A DNA stretch of 64,000 nt from Unio delphinus (GCA_029339505.1 JAQISU010000166.1:1729001-1793000); one strand, 5' to 3'. Shown: positions 47,257-60,576, counted from the first letter of the stretch. Notes: a model not told the origin generated them from the sequence alone. Numbers and translations are program-made.

Positions 47257-48149
47257 AGATGGAGACACCTTTTTAAACTGTCACTGTAACATCCCATGCC
47301 AGGATAATAAGGAAAAGAAATGCAATACTCAGATCACTGAACAACATTTAAAGATACCAACAGGGATCCAGGTACTTGGATACCAAACCATTGATAACAG
47401 CCTGGGTAATAATACGAGCCATATGGTACACATTTACCTTATACAAGTTTTGTATCAGTGCTTTGGACTGAGATGCAAATACATGTACCTTTTCTATGCC
47501 AAGCAGAGTTCCGTCTCTTCCAGTAAATAATTGACCTCAATCCCATGTTTTCCTACATGACAAATCTTTGAATGATCCGCCAGTGTTTTACAATGGCGAG
47601 TAACAGAGGCTGGTCATATAATCTTGCTGCACAACTGTTGTGTTCAGTTGTAAACTTTAATAGATTTCACAAATTGTATGATCAAAGGGTTACTTTCAAA
47701 GATTAAGCTCAATATCCGAAGAAGCATCCACATATGACAGTAAGACCAAGGAATGATATTTATGATAATTCGACCATGACGATTACTAGACAATGGATGA
47801 TTTCAGAACTTTTATCAGGTAATGGGGATATATTCTTCGACTTTATACCAGATGACAAGTAGGTAGTGATATTTAGAGGATACTGTGAATTTTCAAAAAT
47901 GTTGCCTTAACTTGTGGTCTAGAAACATTTAATTTCCCACTGATTGGGTACCATGGTAACCAGTCATTAAGATTAATGGGTACTTGGTAGAAGTTGACAT
48001 CTGTAACTACAGTGAAATCTCTATAATAAAAAAACAAAATTACATCACTTTTTCAAATTGATTTTCCACATTGATATCTTTGCTAAATGTTAAACATTGG
48101 AATCTTTTAATGTCTCTGATATTGTAGAAACTTGAAATGTGGGTAAAAT

Positions 48150-48745
48150 TGTTGGCTGCTTGGTCAGTATACAGGTTAACAGTAATGAGATGACAGATTA
48201 TAAAGCATTGGTCAGCATAAAGGTTAACAGTAATGAGATGACAGATTGAGCATTGGTCAGCATGAAGGTCAACAGTAATGAGATGACAGATTAAGCATTG
48301 GTCAGCATGAAGGTCAACAGTAATGAGATGACAGATTAAGCATTGGTCAGCATAAAGGTTAACAGTAATGAGATGACAGATTAAGCATTGGTCAGCATAA
48401 AGGTTAACAGTAATGAGATGACAGATTAAGCATTGGTCAGCATAAAGGTTAACAGTAATGAGATGACAGATTAAGCATTGGTCAGCATAAAGGTTAACAG
48501 TGATGAGATGACAGATTAAGCATTGGTCAGCATAAAGGTTAACAGTAATGAGATGACAGATTAAGCATTGGTCAGCATGAAGGGTTAACAGTAATGAGAT
48601 GACAGATGAAGCATTGGTCAGGTTAAAGGTTAACAGCAATGAGATGACAGATTAAGCATTGGTCAGCATAAAGATTAACAGTAATGAGATGACAGATTAA
48701 GCATTGATCAGCATAAAGGCAGTAATGAGATGACAGATTAAGCAG
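48150..48745. repeat. Minisatellite, 45-bp unit x13
   Basis: 'attggtcagcataaaggtta' plus 'acagtaatgagatgacagat'. A 200-residue open frame on the minus strand is a repeat product. Confidence 0.95.
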
Positions 48746-50096
48746 CCAAACCCTCCATGCAGTTGCCCATTTTTTAATGGAAGATTCAATATACAGTTTT
48801 CAAATACTATATGAATCTACAGTGTTCATCATACTTGGCTACATTATGTGGAATACAAACTTTTTAAATAAACTTAGAGACATCAAAACTATTGGCAAAT
48901 GTCTTTCATTGCATAGAAAAAAATCATGGAAGATTTGGTATTGTGCCACTCTTGTATCGGACACACATACTTGACTGATGCATACCTACTAATGGGTGTC
49001 TTGAGCGTGTACCTAGCCAGTGTCCAATGAGAGTGGAACAAAGTTTTGTTGGATATGTTGGTTTCCATCTTATGTACCAGAAGAATTAGAGCAACTTAAT
49101 GAGTACATACCACTTGGATTTTTAAGGGAATGAGGTTTATACAACAAATTAAGTGATTTCAAACAAAATGTTTTCATGGTTTATGCCAGTTTAACTAAGA
49201 AATGTATGCCTGCGAAAACATTATTGGAATTAACATATTAAAGAGACCTGTATTATGCAGGTGAACATTAAAAGAATTACTGATGATGGTCTAAAGCTTA
49301 CCATAATCAATTAAGCTCAATTGACCCTTATTGACATTTTGATGTCACTTCCTGGTGGTTGGTTACATATTTAATTTTTATGTGTCATCTTGTATTTACT
49401 GGAATTATAGTAGGCAGAGTCAATAATGAAACCAAACAGAATGAAAGAGTAACAAATTTACAGTCTGTGTCATAATTACAGAATATTAACATTTTTGCCA
49501 TTTATCTTTTCTAGTACTTAATATTTATCGGAAGGGTTTATCATCCTAAAGATTTCTGTACAATTCTTTATGCATATATTTGTGCAAATTTGCTGTTAAT
49601 CAGCACCATATATCCATTATTGTGCTTACTTGCTATTAAACCCTAACCGTAACCATGCATTTAAATCTCCTATTGCTGGACATGTTGATGAGAATTATGG
49701 CCAGCTATATAAGTCTTGACCAGTCTAAAATTAGTCTAATGAAACAATGATTTAGAGATTATGCTAGCTAAAAGACTAAACTGATTTAGATCTGATATGA
49801 CCATTTTCATTTTTAAACTAAAGCAAGATTACCAGACACAGAACATAATGTTATAATTTTGAAAACTGATTTTAAGAAAGGTTCAATCTACAACTAATTT
49901 CAAGAAATTTTCACATGGCCACGAAAAGAATTAATGTAATACTGTAATAAATAACTGCAAATCTGTATTCAATTTGTCTTGCTCCATTTAGATTGGATTC
50001 ACCTATGCCACTACTACAGGTTTAGACAGCTAGGTTCCTGATATAAAAGATACTTATTGGACTTCAAAGTTAGATAATCTGGCTTTAAATATTTGT

Positions 50097-50262
50097 AGGA
50101 TAGACTGATGGGACTTCTTAAAATAGACTGATGGGACTTCTTAAAATAGACTGATGGGACTTCTTAAAATAGACTGATGGGACTTCTTAAAACAGACTGA
50201 TGGGGCTTCTTAAAACAGACTGATGGGACTTCTTAAAATAGACTGATGGGACTTCAGAGCTA
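50097..50262. repeat. Minisatellite, 23-bp unit x7
   Basis: 'agactgatgggacttcttaa' plus 'aat', seven nearly perfect copies. Confidence 0.95.
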
Positions 50263-51464
50263 GATAATTGGGCTAAAGTATTTGTTAGATGGAATTTCAA
50301 ATTTAGGTATTGGGAGAAAGCATTTGTAAGACATTGACATATCAACCTCTTAGTTATGGAGAGTTGTCAATGTATAAATGGTGATAACATTTTATTTCAC
50401 TCCAATGTTCTGAAGGGATGGAATTAGGTGTCAAAAATGGTTACGTATATTTGCATTATATTGTGTGCATGACCTTTGTCCATGATTGAAAGGAGAGTTT
50501 TGGCCTGCCTGACTATTTAACGGGGGTTTTTTAAAGAAATTTTCAGGTAAAGACCACACCTTGTTTACGTATTTGATGGAGTTTTCCATTTGAAATGACC
50601 CACATCCAAAGTATTATGTTGTGTCTTGTGTCATGTGAACTTAAAAAATATTGTTTTTGTAAACAAAACCTTTATTCCAGTACACGTACATGTACAATAT
50701 CAGACTTTGGGAATCTATGATCAGAGTTTATGGCTGTTGTAGTTTGAGAGAAATTATTGATTTATTTAAATTTTTCATTGGAAAGATTTAATTTACAAAG
50801 TGCTGATTGACATTTTGGACAAAATCACTGCTTTGGGACTTTTCTTTTGAGGGCTGATTCAAATACATTCTGGATTATATCATTGTAATACATCAAAACA
50901 ATCTTAATTAGTAATGTACCCATATTAATTTTAATAAACAATTTCTCTGGGTTACAAAGTGAACATTTAAGAGGAACCAACAGCATTGTGAATTAAATCT
51001 GAAATAATTTTAAATGTTCCATCTATAGTCCAAAAAACTTAGATTGATTCAAATGAACTGCAATACTGAATGTGCAGATGTAACAACAGTCTTGTATGTG
51101 CATTGGATTTTCATCTTTTTGACCTCTTCACTGTTTATGTACAGAACAGGTTATAGGCATTTATATTAGTATCAACAAAACTCTTCCTCCCTCCCTGGAA
51201 AATATAAGTATTTATAAACATGACCATGTTGACAGATTGGGGAATTTTATAAAATAACATTTTACTTTTAGCACGTGTTAATGTGCATATGTTATAAAGA
51301 TTCAGCATAGAATTTATAAGTCATTGGCCGACTCTTAAGCGGTCAGGCAGAATTAGCTATCTCTATCTAACAACAAATCCATGAAACAGATTTGTGTGGT
51401 CTCCTTAGATTTGTCATAAACTGCACGTTAGATGCTAATAGTACATACATATGATTCTACATGT

Positions 51465-51740
51465 GGCAGGCCAAAAATACTGTCTGAAAGGCTGCCTCCC
51501 ATATATACCATCATGTGTTTGAACCATGGCAGAGTCATACGTAAGACTTTTAAAAATGGTACAAACAGATGCATCACATGGCACTCAGCATTAGGAGACT
51601 GGTCAACCTGGACATTGTGACTGGGTGGGTCATGATGCTACATGTGTGCAGCATGATGCCCCAGTGCTACACATCACTAAAAATAGCCACACTGCAGAGA
51701 TCATAGCAATATGATTGCTATTTTTTAAAAGCTACATTCA
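51465..51740 (+). mobile_element. SINE-2 copy, diverged
   Basis: Plus-oriented copy with 'catcatgtgtttgaaccatgg' at the box-B position, 'ggcactcagcattaggagac', 'gtgactgggtgggtcatgat', 'gatgccccagtgct' and 'cacactgcagagatcatagc'. The head is poorly preserved. Confidence 0.65.
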
Positions 51741-52536
51741 AAACCTTAATATCACTTACAAAAACACAAAGAGACATGCATACATTATCAAAATGATTTT
51801 GCATTGTTCAAGATATTTTTGAGGAATATTAAATTGCAGTTTATATATTCTTTTGTTGAATTGATGACAAAATGCCAAAACATGCGCTTTTCTCACAGTG
51901 CTAAGAAACCACTGGCTAAGAAATATGACACTTGGGAATAGTCTCTTGTCCAGCTGAGGAATCTCCTCCATGGAGTGACTTAGCTTGCAGTGGCATTAGA
52001 GAGCAGTCAACAGCCTTAAATTTAGCCACAGGAAAACTGATGTTTGAACTCTTTGCAGGGTGAGCATGGTTGTTTTGTCCTGGCCACTTATAATGCTGAT
52101 AGAGAAAGGATGTTCTCTTTTTTTTTTTACTTTTTTTTTTTTTTTTGCAATCTAAACTAGAAAACTATTGAGAGCCTGTTAAGTGTGAAAGCTAATAATC
52201 ACAATGAATGTCATTAGTGGCAACCAGTTGGTGATCTTGTGAAGGAAACTAAAATTATTGTTGAGTTTATATTTAAAAGATCTCTGTAGTGGTGAACTAT
52301 GAGTTAACTTATATAGCTCTTCATTTTTATTTAATTGAAAATACATTATTATCATAATGACTTCCATTAAAATCTTATTGCATATTTTGTCAATAATCCA
52401 CTTGTTTCTTTTCATTCCCCAAGGAACTTAATTATGTCAGTAAAAATTACCTACTAGTTTAGATTAATTGATCAAAAGTTGTAAATCTGCTGGTTCTATG
52501 CCCTAGTTCTGTCACACATTACATTTTGTCTTGCAG

Positions 52537-52650
52537 ATTCCTCCAGCTTTGAACAGGTATGGGAAGAACACTGTCAGAATAAGCAAACACTATCCCAGTA
52601 TGCTGATGCAATGCACCATTTGGCTGTAGACCACTGGGCCAAGCATCCAG
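52537..52650 (+). CDS. Right gene, exon 2
   Basis: Acceptor attttgtcttgcag and donor CATCCAG/GTATGG; 2 nt in and 1 nt out, exactly fitting exons 1 and 3. It encodes SSSFEQVWEEHCQNKQTLSQ and on to LAVDHWAKHP (residues about 34-70), a helical segment rich in His, Trp and Gln. The last ~30 nt of the exon plus the donor are repeated about three more times downstream, creating decoy 5' splice sites. Confidence 0.85.
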
Positions 52651-52915
52651 GTATGGCCAATATTTACTCTAACACATAATTTTGCACATAGACATTAAGT
52701 GAAGCATCCAGGTACAGTGGACTTTTTAATCTAATTTGTGATTTGACCCATAGAGACATTTACCTGTAGACCACTGGGCCAAGGATTCTGGTAAGGTCAA
52801 CTTTTAATTTAACATATGATTTGGCCTATAGAGATATTTGGTTGTAGGACACTGGGCCAAACATTCAGGTAAGGTCAACCTTTTAATCTAACATGTAGTT
52901 TGGTCTATAGAGACA
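52620..52915. repeat. Tandem duplication of an exon end and donor, ~75 bp x4
   Basis: Unit 1 is the real end of right-gene exon 2 plus the start of its intron. Units 2-4 repeat it with decay: 'tgaagcatccag/gtacag', 'tgtagaccactgggccaagg-attctg/gtaagg' and 'tgtaggacactgggccaaac-attcag/gtaagg', each followed by 'ttttaatctaacat', 'gtttggtctatagagacatt'-type sequence. Units 3 and 4 hold better donor consensus than the real one; unit 3 even follows an acceptor-like 'acatttacctgtag'. Confidence 0.85.
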
Positions 52916-53044
52916 TTTGATAAAGCCATGGGTGTGAATTATGGTAACCTCTTTCAATGAGTTTTGTTTTCATAAATGGCATCTTATTGGCACTTTTATG
53001 TTACACGAGCATATCAACATTATTTAGTCTTACATAGACAAGAC

Positions 53045-53305
53045 AGTACTCAGGGCCCTGAGTGGCCAAGTGGTCTAAAGCACTTTCCGTTACGGATCAC
53101 TGCCATCTCACGTCTGCGTGGATTCGAGTCTAAGATTCAGCTAATGTAGTTATGTGAGAAAGCTTGCTTGTAGCTTCTCATGAGCCGGTGGTTCTTTTCA
53201 AGGGTTTTCCCGGGTTCTTCCTCTACCAATAATACTGGCTGCCATGTATAGCCTATCATGTGCTGAAAAATGGCATTAAACCCTACAACGACAACAACAA
53301 CAAAA
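53045..53305 (+). mobile_element. SINE-1 copy, near full length
   Basis: Box-A-like 'tggccaagtggtctaaagc', box-B-like 'gtggattcgagtct', core 'gagaaagcttgcttgtagct', 'ggttcttcctctaccaataa' and 'tgccatgtatagcctatca', then 'gtgctgaaaaatggcattaa' and an aac-repeat tail. The layout resembles the tRNA head plus conserved-core SINEs known from bivalves (established knowledge; exact family not assigned). Confidence 0.85.
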
Positions 53306-53679
53306 CATTACTCAGTCATGATAAGAACATTTTGTTGCATGAAAGTGTGTTTGTTTTTCTTTTACAACAAGGTATCAAATATATGATACATGTTCAGTTG
53401 TAATTCCATTATCAAAATGTTTCTTTGAAGCAAAAAAAATCATTTTATTTTATAGGAAGGTGTCCATATAAATGTAAAATGTCCAATGTCATGGAGTGTT
53501 TTTTATTGCAAAGTGTATATATATATAATGAAGATACATGTACCATATTTATTCTTTTAGTCAAATATGATAGCATTTGTAATAGAGAGGAATTTGTGAC
53601 TTAAACCACAGTTCTATCATGCAGATAAACTTTGATTTATGCAGTCAATACTTTGAGAATTGAGTGATTATATTCAAGG

Positions 53680-54184
53680 ACAAACCTAGTGACCTTGATA
53701 TAACACAAAACTACCACCGCTGTGTTAATTAATTAAATTGGTTTATGTGAAAATTTGAAAATTTCTGTTGAATTCCATGGTAATCATTATATAAGCTTCA
53801 TTCAGAATACCTTAGAACAGTTCCTGGATTATCAAGAAATTGATTATACATTATCATGATTGTTAAGAGTACATTTGACAAATTCACACACTGCAAGTTA
53901 TTTTAATTCTTTCACTTTGTTTGATTTTATATTTTATTTAAATTTATACTTTGGAAACTTGTTGGGTTTTACTTTATCTTATTACTAAAGTGCAAACCCC
54001 ATGACTTAATACCATGCAGTGTGAAGGTATGTGATAAATAGACCCCATAAGTATGTTTCAGTGATAGCGTGTGTGATAAATATTTAAATATTTTTTACTG
54101 AACAATAATAAAACTTTTGTCTTTTATCTTCATTATTAACACAGCGGTGGTAGTTTTGTGTTATATCAAAGTCACTAGGTTTGT
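53680..54184. mobile_element. MITE, 505 bp, with 50-bp inverted repeats
   Basis: The arms 53680-53729 and 54135-54184 are inverse complements at 49 of 50 positions; they start ACAAACCTAGTGAC and contain ataacacaaaactaccaccg. The AT-rich centre is non-coding. It lies in intron 2 of the right gene. No clear TSD was seen, so the superfamily is open. Confidence 0.8.
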
Positions 54185-54264
54185 GTTATGTTAGGGACAC
54201 TGTGTGATATAACAAGGACATTAGTTATTTGTTTTAGAACTGCATTTAATGGCAGAGAGTACTG

Positions 54265-54510
54265 CCAATACCAAAAATTGCATGTCCACTTTCATACAAC
54301 CTCACCAATAGCAATACATGTACTGCATAATACCAACAACTGCATGTCCACTATGATACAACTTCACCAATAGCAGTATATGTACTGCCAAATACTAAAA
54401 ATAGCATATCCACTATGATACAACTTCACCAATAGCAGTATATGTACTGCCAAATACTAAAAATAGCATATCCACTATGATACAACTTCACCAATAGCAG
54501 TACATGTGAT
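54265..54510. repeat. Minisatellite, 62-bp unit x4
   Basis: 'catgtccactatgatacaac' plus 'ttcaccaatagcagta' units, two of them nearly identical. Confidence 0.85.
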
Positions 54511-55765
54511 TTTCACCTGCTTGCTGATTTATAATGAAGGGTTTGTGTGATTTTCACATGCTTGCTGATTTATAATGTATGGTTTGTGTGATTTTCACAT
54601 GCTTGCTGATTTATAATAAAGGGTTTGTGTGATTTTCACATTCTTGCTGATTTATAATGTAGGAGTTGTGTGATTTTCACATGCTTCTTGATTTATAATG
54701 ATGGGTTTGTGTGATTTTCACCTACATGCTGATTTGTAATGAAGGATTTGTGTGATTTTCACATGCTTGCTGATTTGTAATGAAGGATTTGTGTGATTTT
54801 CACCTGCTTGCTGATTTGTGATGAAGGATTTGTGTGATTTTCACATGCTTGCTGATTTATAATGAAGGGTTTGTGTGATTTTCACATGCTTGCTGATTTA
54901 TAATGTAGGAGTTGTATGATTTTCACATGCTTCTTGATTTATAATGTAGGAGTTGTGTGATTTTCACCTGCTTGCTGATTTGTAATGAAGGGTTTGTGTG
55001 ATTTTTACATGCTTGCTGATTTATAATGAAAGGTTTGTGTGATTTTCACATGCTTGCTGATTTATAATGAAGGGTTTGTGTGATTTTCACATGCTTGCTG
55101 ATTTGTAATGAAAGGTTTGTGTGATTTTCACATGCTTTCTGATTTATAATGAAAGGTTTGTGTGATTTTCACATGCTTGCTGATTTGTAATGAAGGGTTT
55201 GTGTGATTTTCACATGCTTGCTGATTTATAATGAAAGGTTTGTGTGATTTTCACATGCTTTCTGATTTATAATGAAAGGTTTGTGTGATTTTCACATGCT
55301 TGCTGATTTGTAATGAAAGGTTTGTGTGATTTTCACATGCTTTCTGATTTATAATGAAAGGTTTGTGTGATTTTCACATGCTTGCTGATTTATAATGAAA
55401 GGTTTGTGTGATTTTCACATGCTTTCTGATTTATAATGAAAGGTTTGTGTGATTTTCACATGCTTTCTGATTTATAATGAAAGGTTTGTGTGATTTTCAC
55501 ATGCTTGCTGATTTATAATAAAGGGTTTGTGTGATTTTCACATGCTTGCTGATTTATAATGAAAGGTTTGTGTGATTTTCACATGCTTCTTGATTTATAA
55601 TGAAGGGTTTGTGTGATTTTCACATGCTTGCTGATTTATAATGAAGGGTTTGTGTGATTTACACATGCTTCTTGATTTATAATGGAGGAGTTGTGTGATT
55701 TTCACATGCTTGCTGATTTGTAATGAAGGGTTTGTGTGATTTTCACATGCTTGCTGATTTGTAAT
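54510..55765. repeat. Minisatellite, 41-bp unit x~30
   Basis: 'ggtttgtgtgattttcacat' plus 'gcttgctgatttataatgaa'; subtypes (gctttctg, gcttcttg, tttgtaatg) alternate, suggesting block amplification. Not divisible by three, so no long open frame. Confidence 0.95.
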
Positions 55766-56230
55766 TTAAAATTCTTTACACGAGTTTTGTGCAGCGACAC
55801 TCATGGAGAAAATAATTGATGATCAATAATTTAAATAATTGAAAAGTTAAGATCTTAAGTCTAAATATATCTACTAAAAAATGCAAGAAATATAAGAGAT
55901 GATTGAAGTTCAGATTAACAAACAAAATCAATAATTGGGATTTTAATAATGGAGGCATTACGGTAACACAAAGTCCATGCTAATGCTTTTGTCTTTGGGA
56001 CCAATTACAAGTGATAGTATTTTATAATGCTCATTAATTCATCTTCCAGTAAAGTTGACAGTTGCTTTTATGTATATAGGCTATGGGTAGGATAAAGTGG
56101 TTGGTTATGGTATTGTTGGTGCTGCTGCAGGTGTAGTTGACAGGAGTGGTAGTGTAAGTAAAATAGAAAAATTATATTGCAAGTAACGATTGAGGAAAAT
56201 CTGATGAAGCTGGGGTTTTTTTGGTTGCAG

Positions 56231-56462
56231 GTACAAGAATCGAATGGACACGTGACACAGTTCTAGAGTACTTCTTTAAAGGCGGCCTGATTAAGCAACG
56301 CGAGAAGGATGCGAGAAGAAAAATGCATTGCAGTGAGAAAGATGACTCTGAAGCAACACAAAATCAAAATGACGAAAGTTCCGCATTACATGAGCAAAAT
56401 GTCTGCAGTGGTGCTTTTGATGGGACTGCTTTGAATCCTAGAATTTCTTCATACAACAACAT
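56231..56462 (+). CDS. Right gene, exon 3
   Basis: Acceptor ttttttggttgcag and a perfect donor (CAACAT/GTAAGT); 2 nt in and 2 nt out. Residues about 72-147 begin TRIEWTRDTVLEYFFKGGLI, then a basic helix (KQREKDARRK), then an acidic, Gln/Asn/Ser-rich probably disordered tail. Higher CpG and GC than the surroundings support coding. The WTRDTVLEYFFKGG segment looks the most conserved part; no domain is named with confidence. Confidence 0.85.
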
Positions 56463-57154
56463 GTAAGTACAGTTACCAAATTATATTCGTTGTAATTTCA
56501 GTGACTCTTAACATTAGATTAAGAATGGAAGACTTTTAATGACTGTTTCAATGTTGGGATTGAATTGTATTTCGATGTATAATCCTTTGTGATGATCAAG
56601 CCATCTTTAATGTTCGCAAATATAAATTTATTACCCCTTTTTGACCATATTTAAGAAAGTGTTTTTTGCAAAGTTGATCTGGATCATGGGATCATTTTGA
56701 TTGCTAATTTCAAGCAGTTAACATCTCTTAGGTGTTTGAAGTTTGTCAACATGGATTATACTATATGTGTTCAGAAGTAAATTAAAAGGAATTAACATTA
56801 ATTGCTTATGGTCAGATTACTACAAAGCACAATCAGCATAAAACCCGGTTGGTTTGGGTTCGTTGTTCAAAGATTGTTGAGTTGTCTAACTGTGCATTAT
56901 CTTCCAATACTAAAATGCCAAAATTTAAGCAACCCAAATATCAGTGAAATTCATTGATGAACGGAAATAGGAATTTCAGTGGTTGGAATCAGGTTCAGGG
57001 GATATGGATATAAATTAGTACTCTTACAAAAATATGCCATTCTACATGAACAGTAATCAGGGATTTGATCAAGCCCCTCTTGTCATACAGAAATGATAAA
57101 GATAACTGATAAATAGTTGGAAAACATATAGACGTAATATGACCCACATTTTTG

Positions 57155-57420
57155 TAAAGAGTGTCATGTTAATGTCATGTATATAAACACCAAAACAACT
57201 ACTGCATCACAACAAGGATTCATATATATAAATACCCACAAGACCACTAAATCTGAGAGTACTGTCATGTGTTTAAACACCCAAAAGACCATTGCAACAC
57301 GTCTGGGAGTAATGTATGTAAACACCAAAAAGATCCCTGTAACATTTCTGGGATTAATGTATGTAAACACCAAAAAGACCATTACGACACTTCTGGGAAT
57401 AATGTACAGAAATATTCAAA
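57155..57420. repeat. Minisatellite, ~45-bp unit x6
   Basis: 'atgtatgtaaacaccaaaaa' plus 'gaccattac' units; same family as the 58.3-58.85 kb array. Confidence 0.85.
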
Positions 57421-57435
57421 GCACCAATGGTTACA

Positions 57436-57587
<152 letters not shown>

Positions 57588-57766
57588 GTAACAGTGTTTC
57601 CCTTTACGGACATTTATGCGTCAGGAACGAATGCTGGAGAAAATTGACACCATTTTGTGGCTCCACCTTTTTTTTTACACAAAGGAGTAGCATAATGAGA
57701 TCAGGATTTATTTAATATCCAATGCTTTGGATGAGGGATGGCATCATGTATACTTCGAGCAAAGGC

Positions 57767-57863
57767 ATAGACTGGTTCCCAGCTTTGTTTGCTCCTTGAA
57801 TTGCACTCTTTTATTCATATAGTGGAGTGCAACAGAGGGAGCATAAGAAACATGGAACCAGAC
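57767..57863. repeat. Imperfect palindrome
   Basis: 'gactggttccc-gctttg' through 'gaattgcactc' at 57767-57806 pairs with 'gagtgcaac' through 'ggaaccagact' at 57824-57863, a hairpin of about 37-nt arms with mismatches. Confidence 0.5.
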
Positions 57864-58324
57864 TAATACAGGCAATGTTATGATGGAGTAGGTTCCCCAA
57901 ATCGCACATGCTGTAACGCAGTTTCCATCGATCTCAGAAAGATGTCAACTTGATGTTTATTCTCGATACTTGCTGCACAAGAAAGTGGTCTCCAGATTAA
58001 AACTACATGCATTAAAAGAAAGTGAAAGAAGCAGAACACAAAAGAGTTTCTGTGGATCTAACTTTAATGAAAATTGGAGACGATAGTTCCCTTGACTGAA
58101 AAAGGGCACTTCCATTAGGATTACTGGTGTTACTTGTGATTGCAAAAACTTCAAAAGTTTTTCATAACAAGGTTTAAGAATTCTAAAATATCTGCCCTTG
58201 TGCACCACAAGATTTCTGGGGAAGACATTATAACCCAAGAGATTCTTTCACAACTTGTCGAGACAAATTTGTTATTTGGATTACAAGTCATGGGTTATTG
58301 CAGATTTTGTTGCTTTTTAACTTT

Positions 58325-58850
58325 GGTGCAGTACATAAACACCCAAAAGACCACTACACACTAGTAGGGGAATAATAACATGTACATAAACACCCAAGAG
58401 ACCACTAGACACTACTAGGAATAATAATATGTACATAAACACCCAAAAGACCTCTACACACTACTTGGAGTAATAACATGTACATAAACATCCAAAAGAC
58501 CACATCACACTACTAGGGGAATAATAACATGTACATAAACATCCAAAAGACCACTAGACACTACTAGGAATAATAGCATATACATAAACACCCAAAAGAC
58601 CACTAGACACTATTAGGAATAATAGCATGTACATAAACACCCAAAAGACCACTAGACACTATTAGGAATAATAGCATGTACATAAACACCCAAAAGACCA
58701 CTAGACACTACTAGGAATAATAGCATATACACACTAAACACACTAGACACTACTAGAAGAATAATAACATGTACATAAACACCCAACAGACACCAGACAC
58801 TGCTAGGAGTAATAACATATACATTACATCCACAACCCACTGCACACTAC
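58325..58850. repeat. Minisatellite, ~49-bp unit x11
   Basis: 'catgtacataaacacccaaa' plus 'agaccactagacactact'; related to the 57.2 kb array. Confidence 0.9.
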
Positions 58851-59904
58851 TAGAAACATAAATGCTATTGTTTTATTAATGATGAACTCGTATATACCGG
58901 TAGTGTAGAAAATTGTCCAGAATTTCTGAGAGTATATTACTACAAAGACTTAAATATCTATCAACTTGTTCAATGAAACTTTTTTTAAAAAATTTATATA
59001 TTATCTAATATAGACTACTATCACACCATATGAAAGCCATTGCACACATGCTAACATTAATAGACTACTGTTGCACTCTATGGGACTCATTGCATATACA
59101 CTAACATTAATAGAATACTATCACTGTTGCATTCTATGGGACTCATTGTACACATGCTAACATTAATAGATTACTGTTGCACTCTATGAGACTCATTGCA
59201 CACACACTAATATTAATAGACTACTGTTGCACTCTATGAGACTCATTGCACACACACTAACATTAATAGATTACTGTCACTGTTGCACTCTATGGGACTC
59301 ATAGCACACACACTAACATTAATAGACTATTGTCACTGTTGCACTCTGTGGGACTCATTGCATACACATTAACATTAATAGACTACTGTCACTGTTGCAC
59401 TCTATGGGACTCGTAGCACACACACTAACATTAATATACTACTGTCACTGTTGCACTCTATGGGACTCTTAGAACACACACTAACATTAATAGACTATTG
59501 TCACTGTTGCACTCTATGGGACTCATAGCACACACACTAACATTAATATACTACTGTCACTGTTGCACTCTATGGGACTCATAGCACACACACTAACATT
59601 AATAGACTATTGTCACTGTTGCACTCTGTGGGACTCATTGCATACACATTAACATTAATAGACTACTGTCACTGTTGCACTCTATGGGACTCATAGCACA
59701 CACACTAACATTAATAGACTACTGTCACTGTTGCACTCTATGGGACTCATAGCACACACACTAACATTAATAGACTATTGTCACTGTTCCACTCTGTGGG
59801 ACTTATTGCACACACACTAACATTAATATACTACTGTCACTGTTCCACTCTGTGGGACTCATTGCACACACACTAACATTAATAGACTGCTGTTGCACTC
59901 AGAT

Positions 59905-60112
59905 GGGCCCGAAGTGGCAGATTTGTCTCAGGTGCTCTATGTTATAGATCATTCCATCTCACCTCTGCCTGCATGGGTTCAGGTCTCAGATTCAGCCAAT
60001 GTGGTCATTGAATCTTTTCGGGGGTTTCCTGTGTTCTTCCTCCACCATTAATATTTGCTGCCATGTATAGCCTATTGTGTGCTGAAAAATGGCATTAAAC
60101 CATACAGCAAGG
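59905..60112 (+). mobile_element. SINE-1 copy inserted in a minisatellite
   Basis: Same core and 'gtgctgaaaaatggcattaa' end as the 53 kb copy, with a shortened head. The surrounding tandem repeat stops before it and resumes after it (actctatagaagtcattgc), with 'cactc' on both sides as a possible short duplication. Confidence 0.75.
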
Positions 60113-60264
60113 ACACTCTATAGAAGTCATTGCATACATGTTAACATTAATAGACTACTGTCGCTGTTGCACTCTATAGGAGTCATTGCATTCATGCTAA
60201 CATTAATAGACTACTGTCACTGTTGCACTTAATGGAAGTCATTGCACACCTACTAACAGTAATG

Positions 60265-60350
60265 GAATGCTGAAGACATTGTAGAAATAGGAAAACTGTT
60301 TAAGCTTCATTAAAAATCCAAATCACACATACTCACATTCAAAGATACAC
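60265..60350 (+). mobile_element. SINE-2 tail fragment inside a minisatellite
   Basis: 'gacattgtagaaatag', 'cattaaaaatccaaatcaca' and a (CA)-rich end match the last ~80 bp of SINE-2. It interrupts the 59.0-60.5 kb array. Confidence 0.55.
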
Positions 60351-60576
60351 ACACATATGCATGCACTCTATGCGGTTCATTGCACACATCCTAAAATGAA
60401 TGTACTACACACTATATGTGAGTCATTGCAAACACACTAACGTTATTAGACTACTGTTGCACTATGGGACTCATTGTACACACACTAACATTAAATTAAT
60501 AATCAATCTTCAAAAGCATACAGCTGGAAGTATATTATTTGATGTTGATTGAATGACATCATCTGATATGTTTCAG

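Larger units (their letters stand above)
48750..52535. other. Intron 1 of the right gene, distal part
   Basis: Holds the 23-bp array and a SINE-2; otherwise AT-rich with no supported exon. Confidence 0.5.
59000..60490. repeat. Minisatellite, ~60-67-bp unit, twice interrupted by SINEs
   Basis: 'gttgcactctatgggactca' plus 'acacactaacattaatagac' units; interrupted by SINE-1 (59905-60112) and a SINE-2 tail (60265-60350). Confidence 0.9.

Noticed and set aside
47075..47530. A 151-codon plus frame
   Set aside because: It starts inside the inverted TTAA element and runs through into unrelated sequence; no splice sites and no motif.
48040..48639. A 199-codon minus frame
   Set aside because: Lies over 13 copies of a 45-bp repeat; the peptide is a 15-residue repeat with no splice or start context.
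53045..53120. tRNA gene
   Set aside because: Box A- and B-like sequences are degenerate and belong to the head of a SINE present several times in the window.
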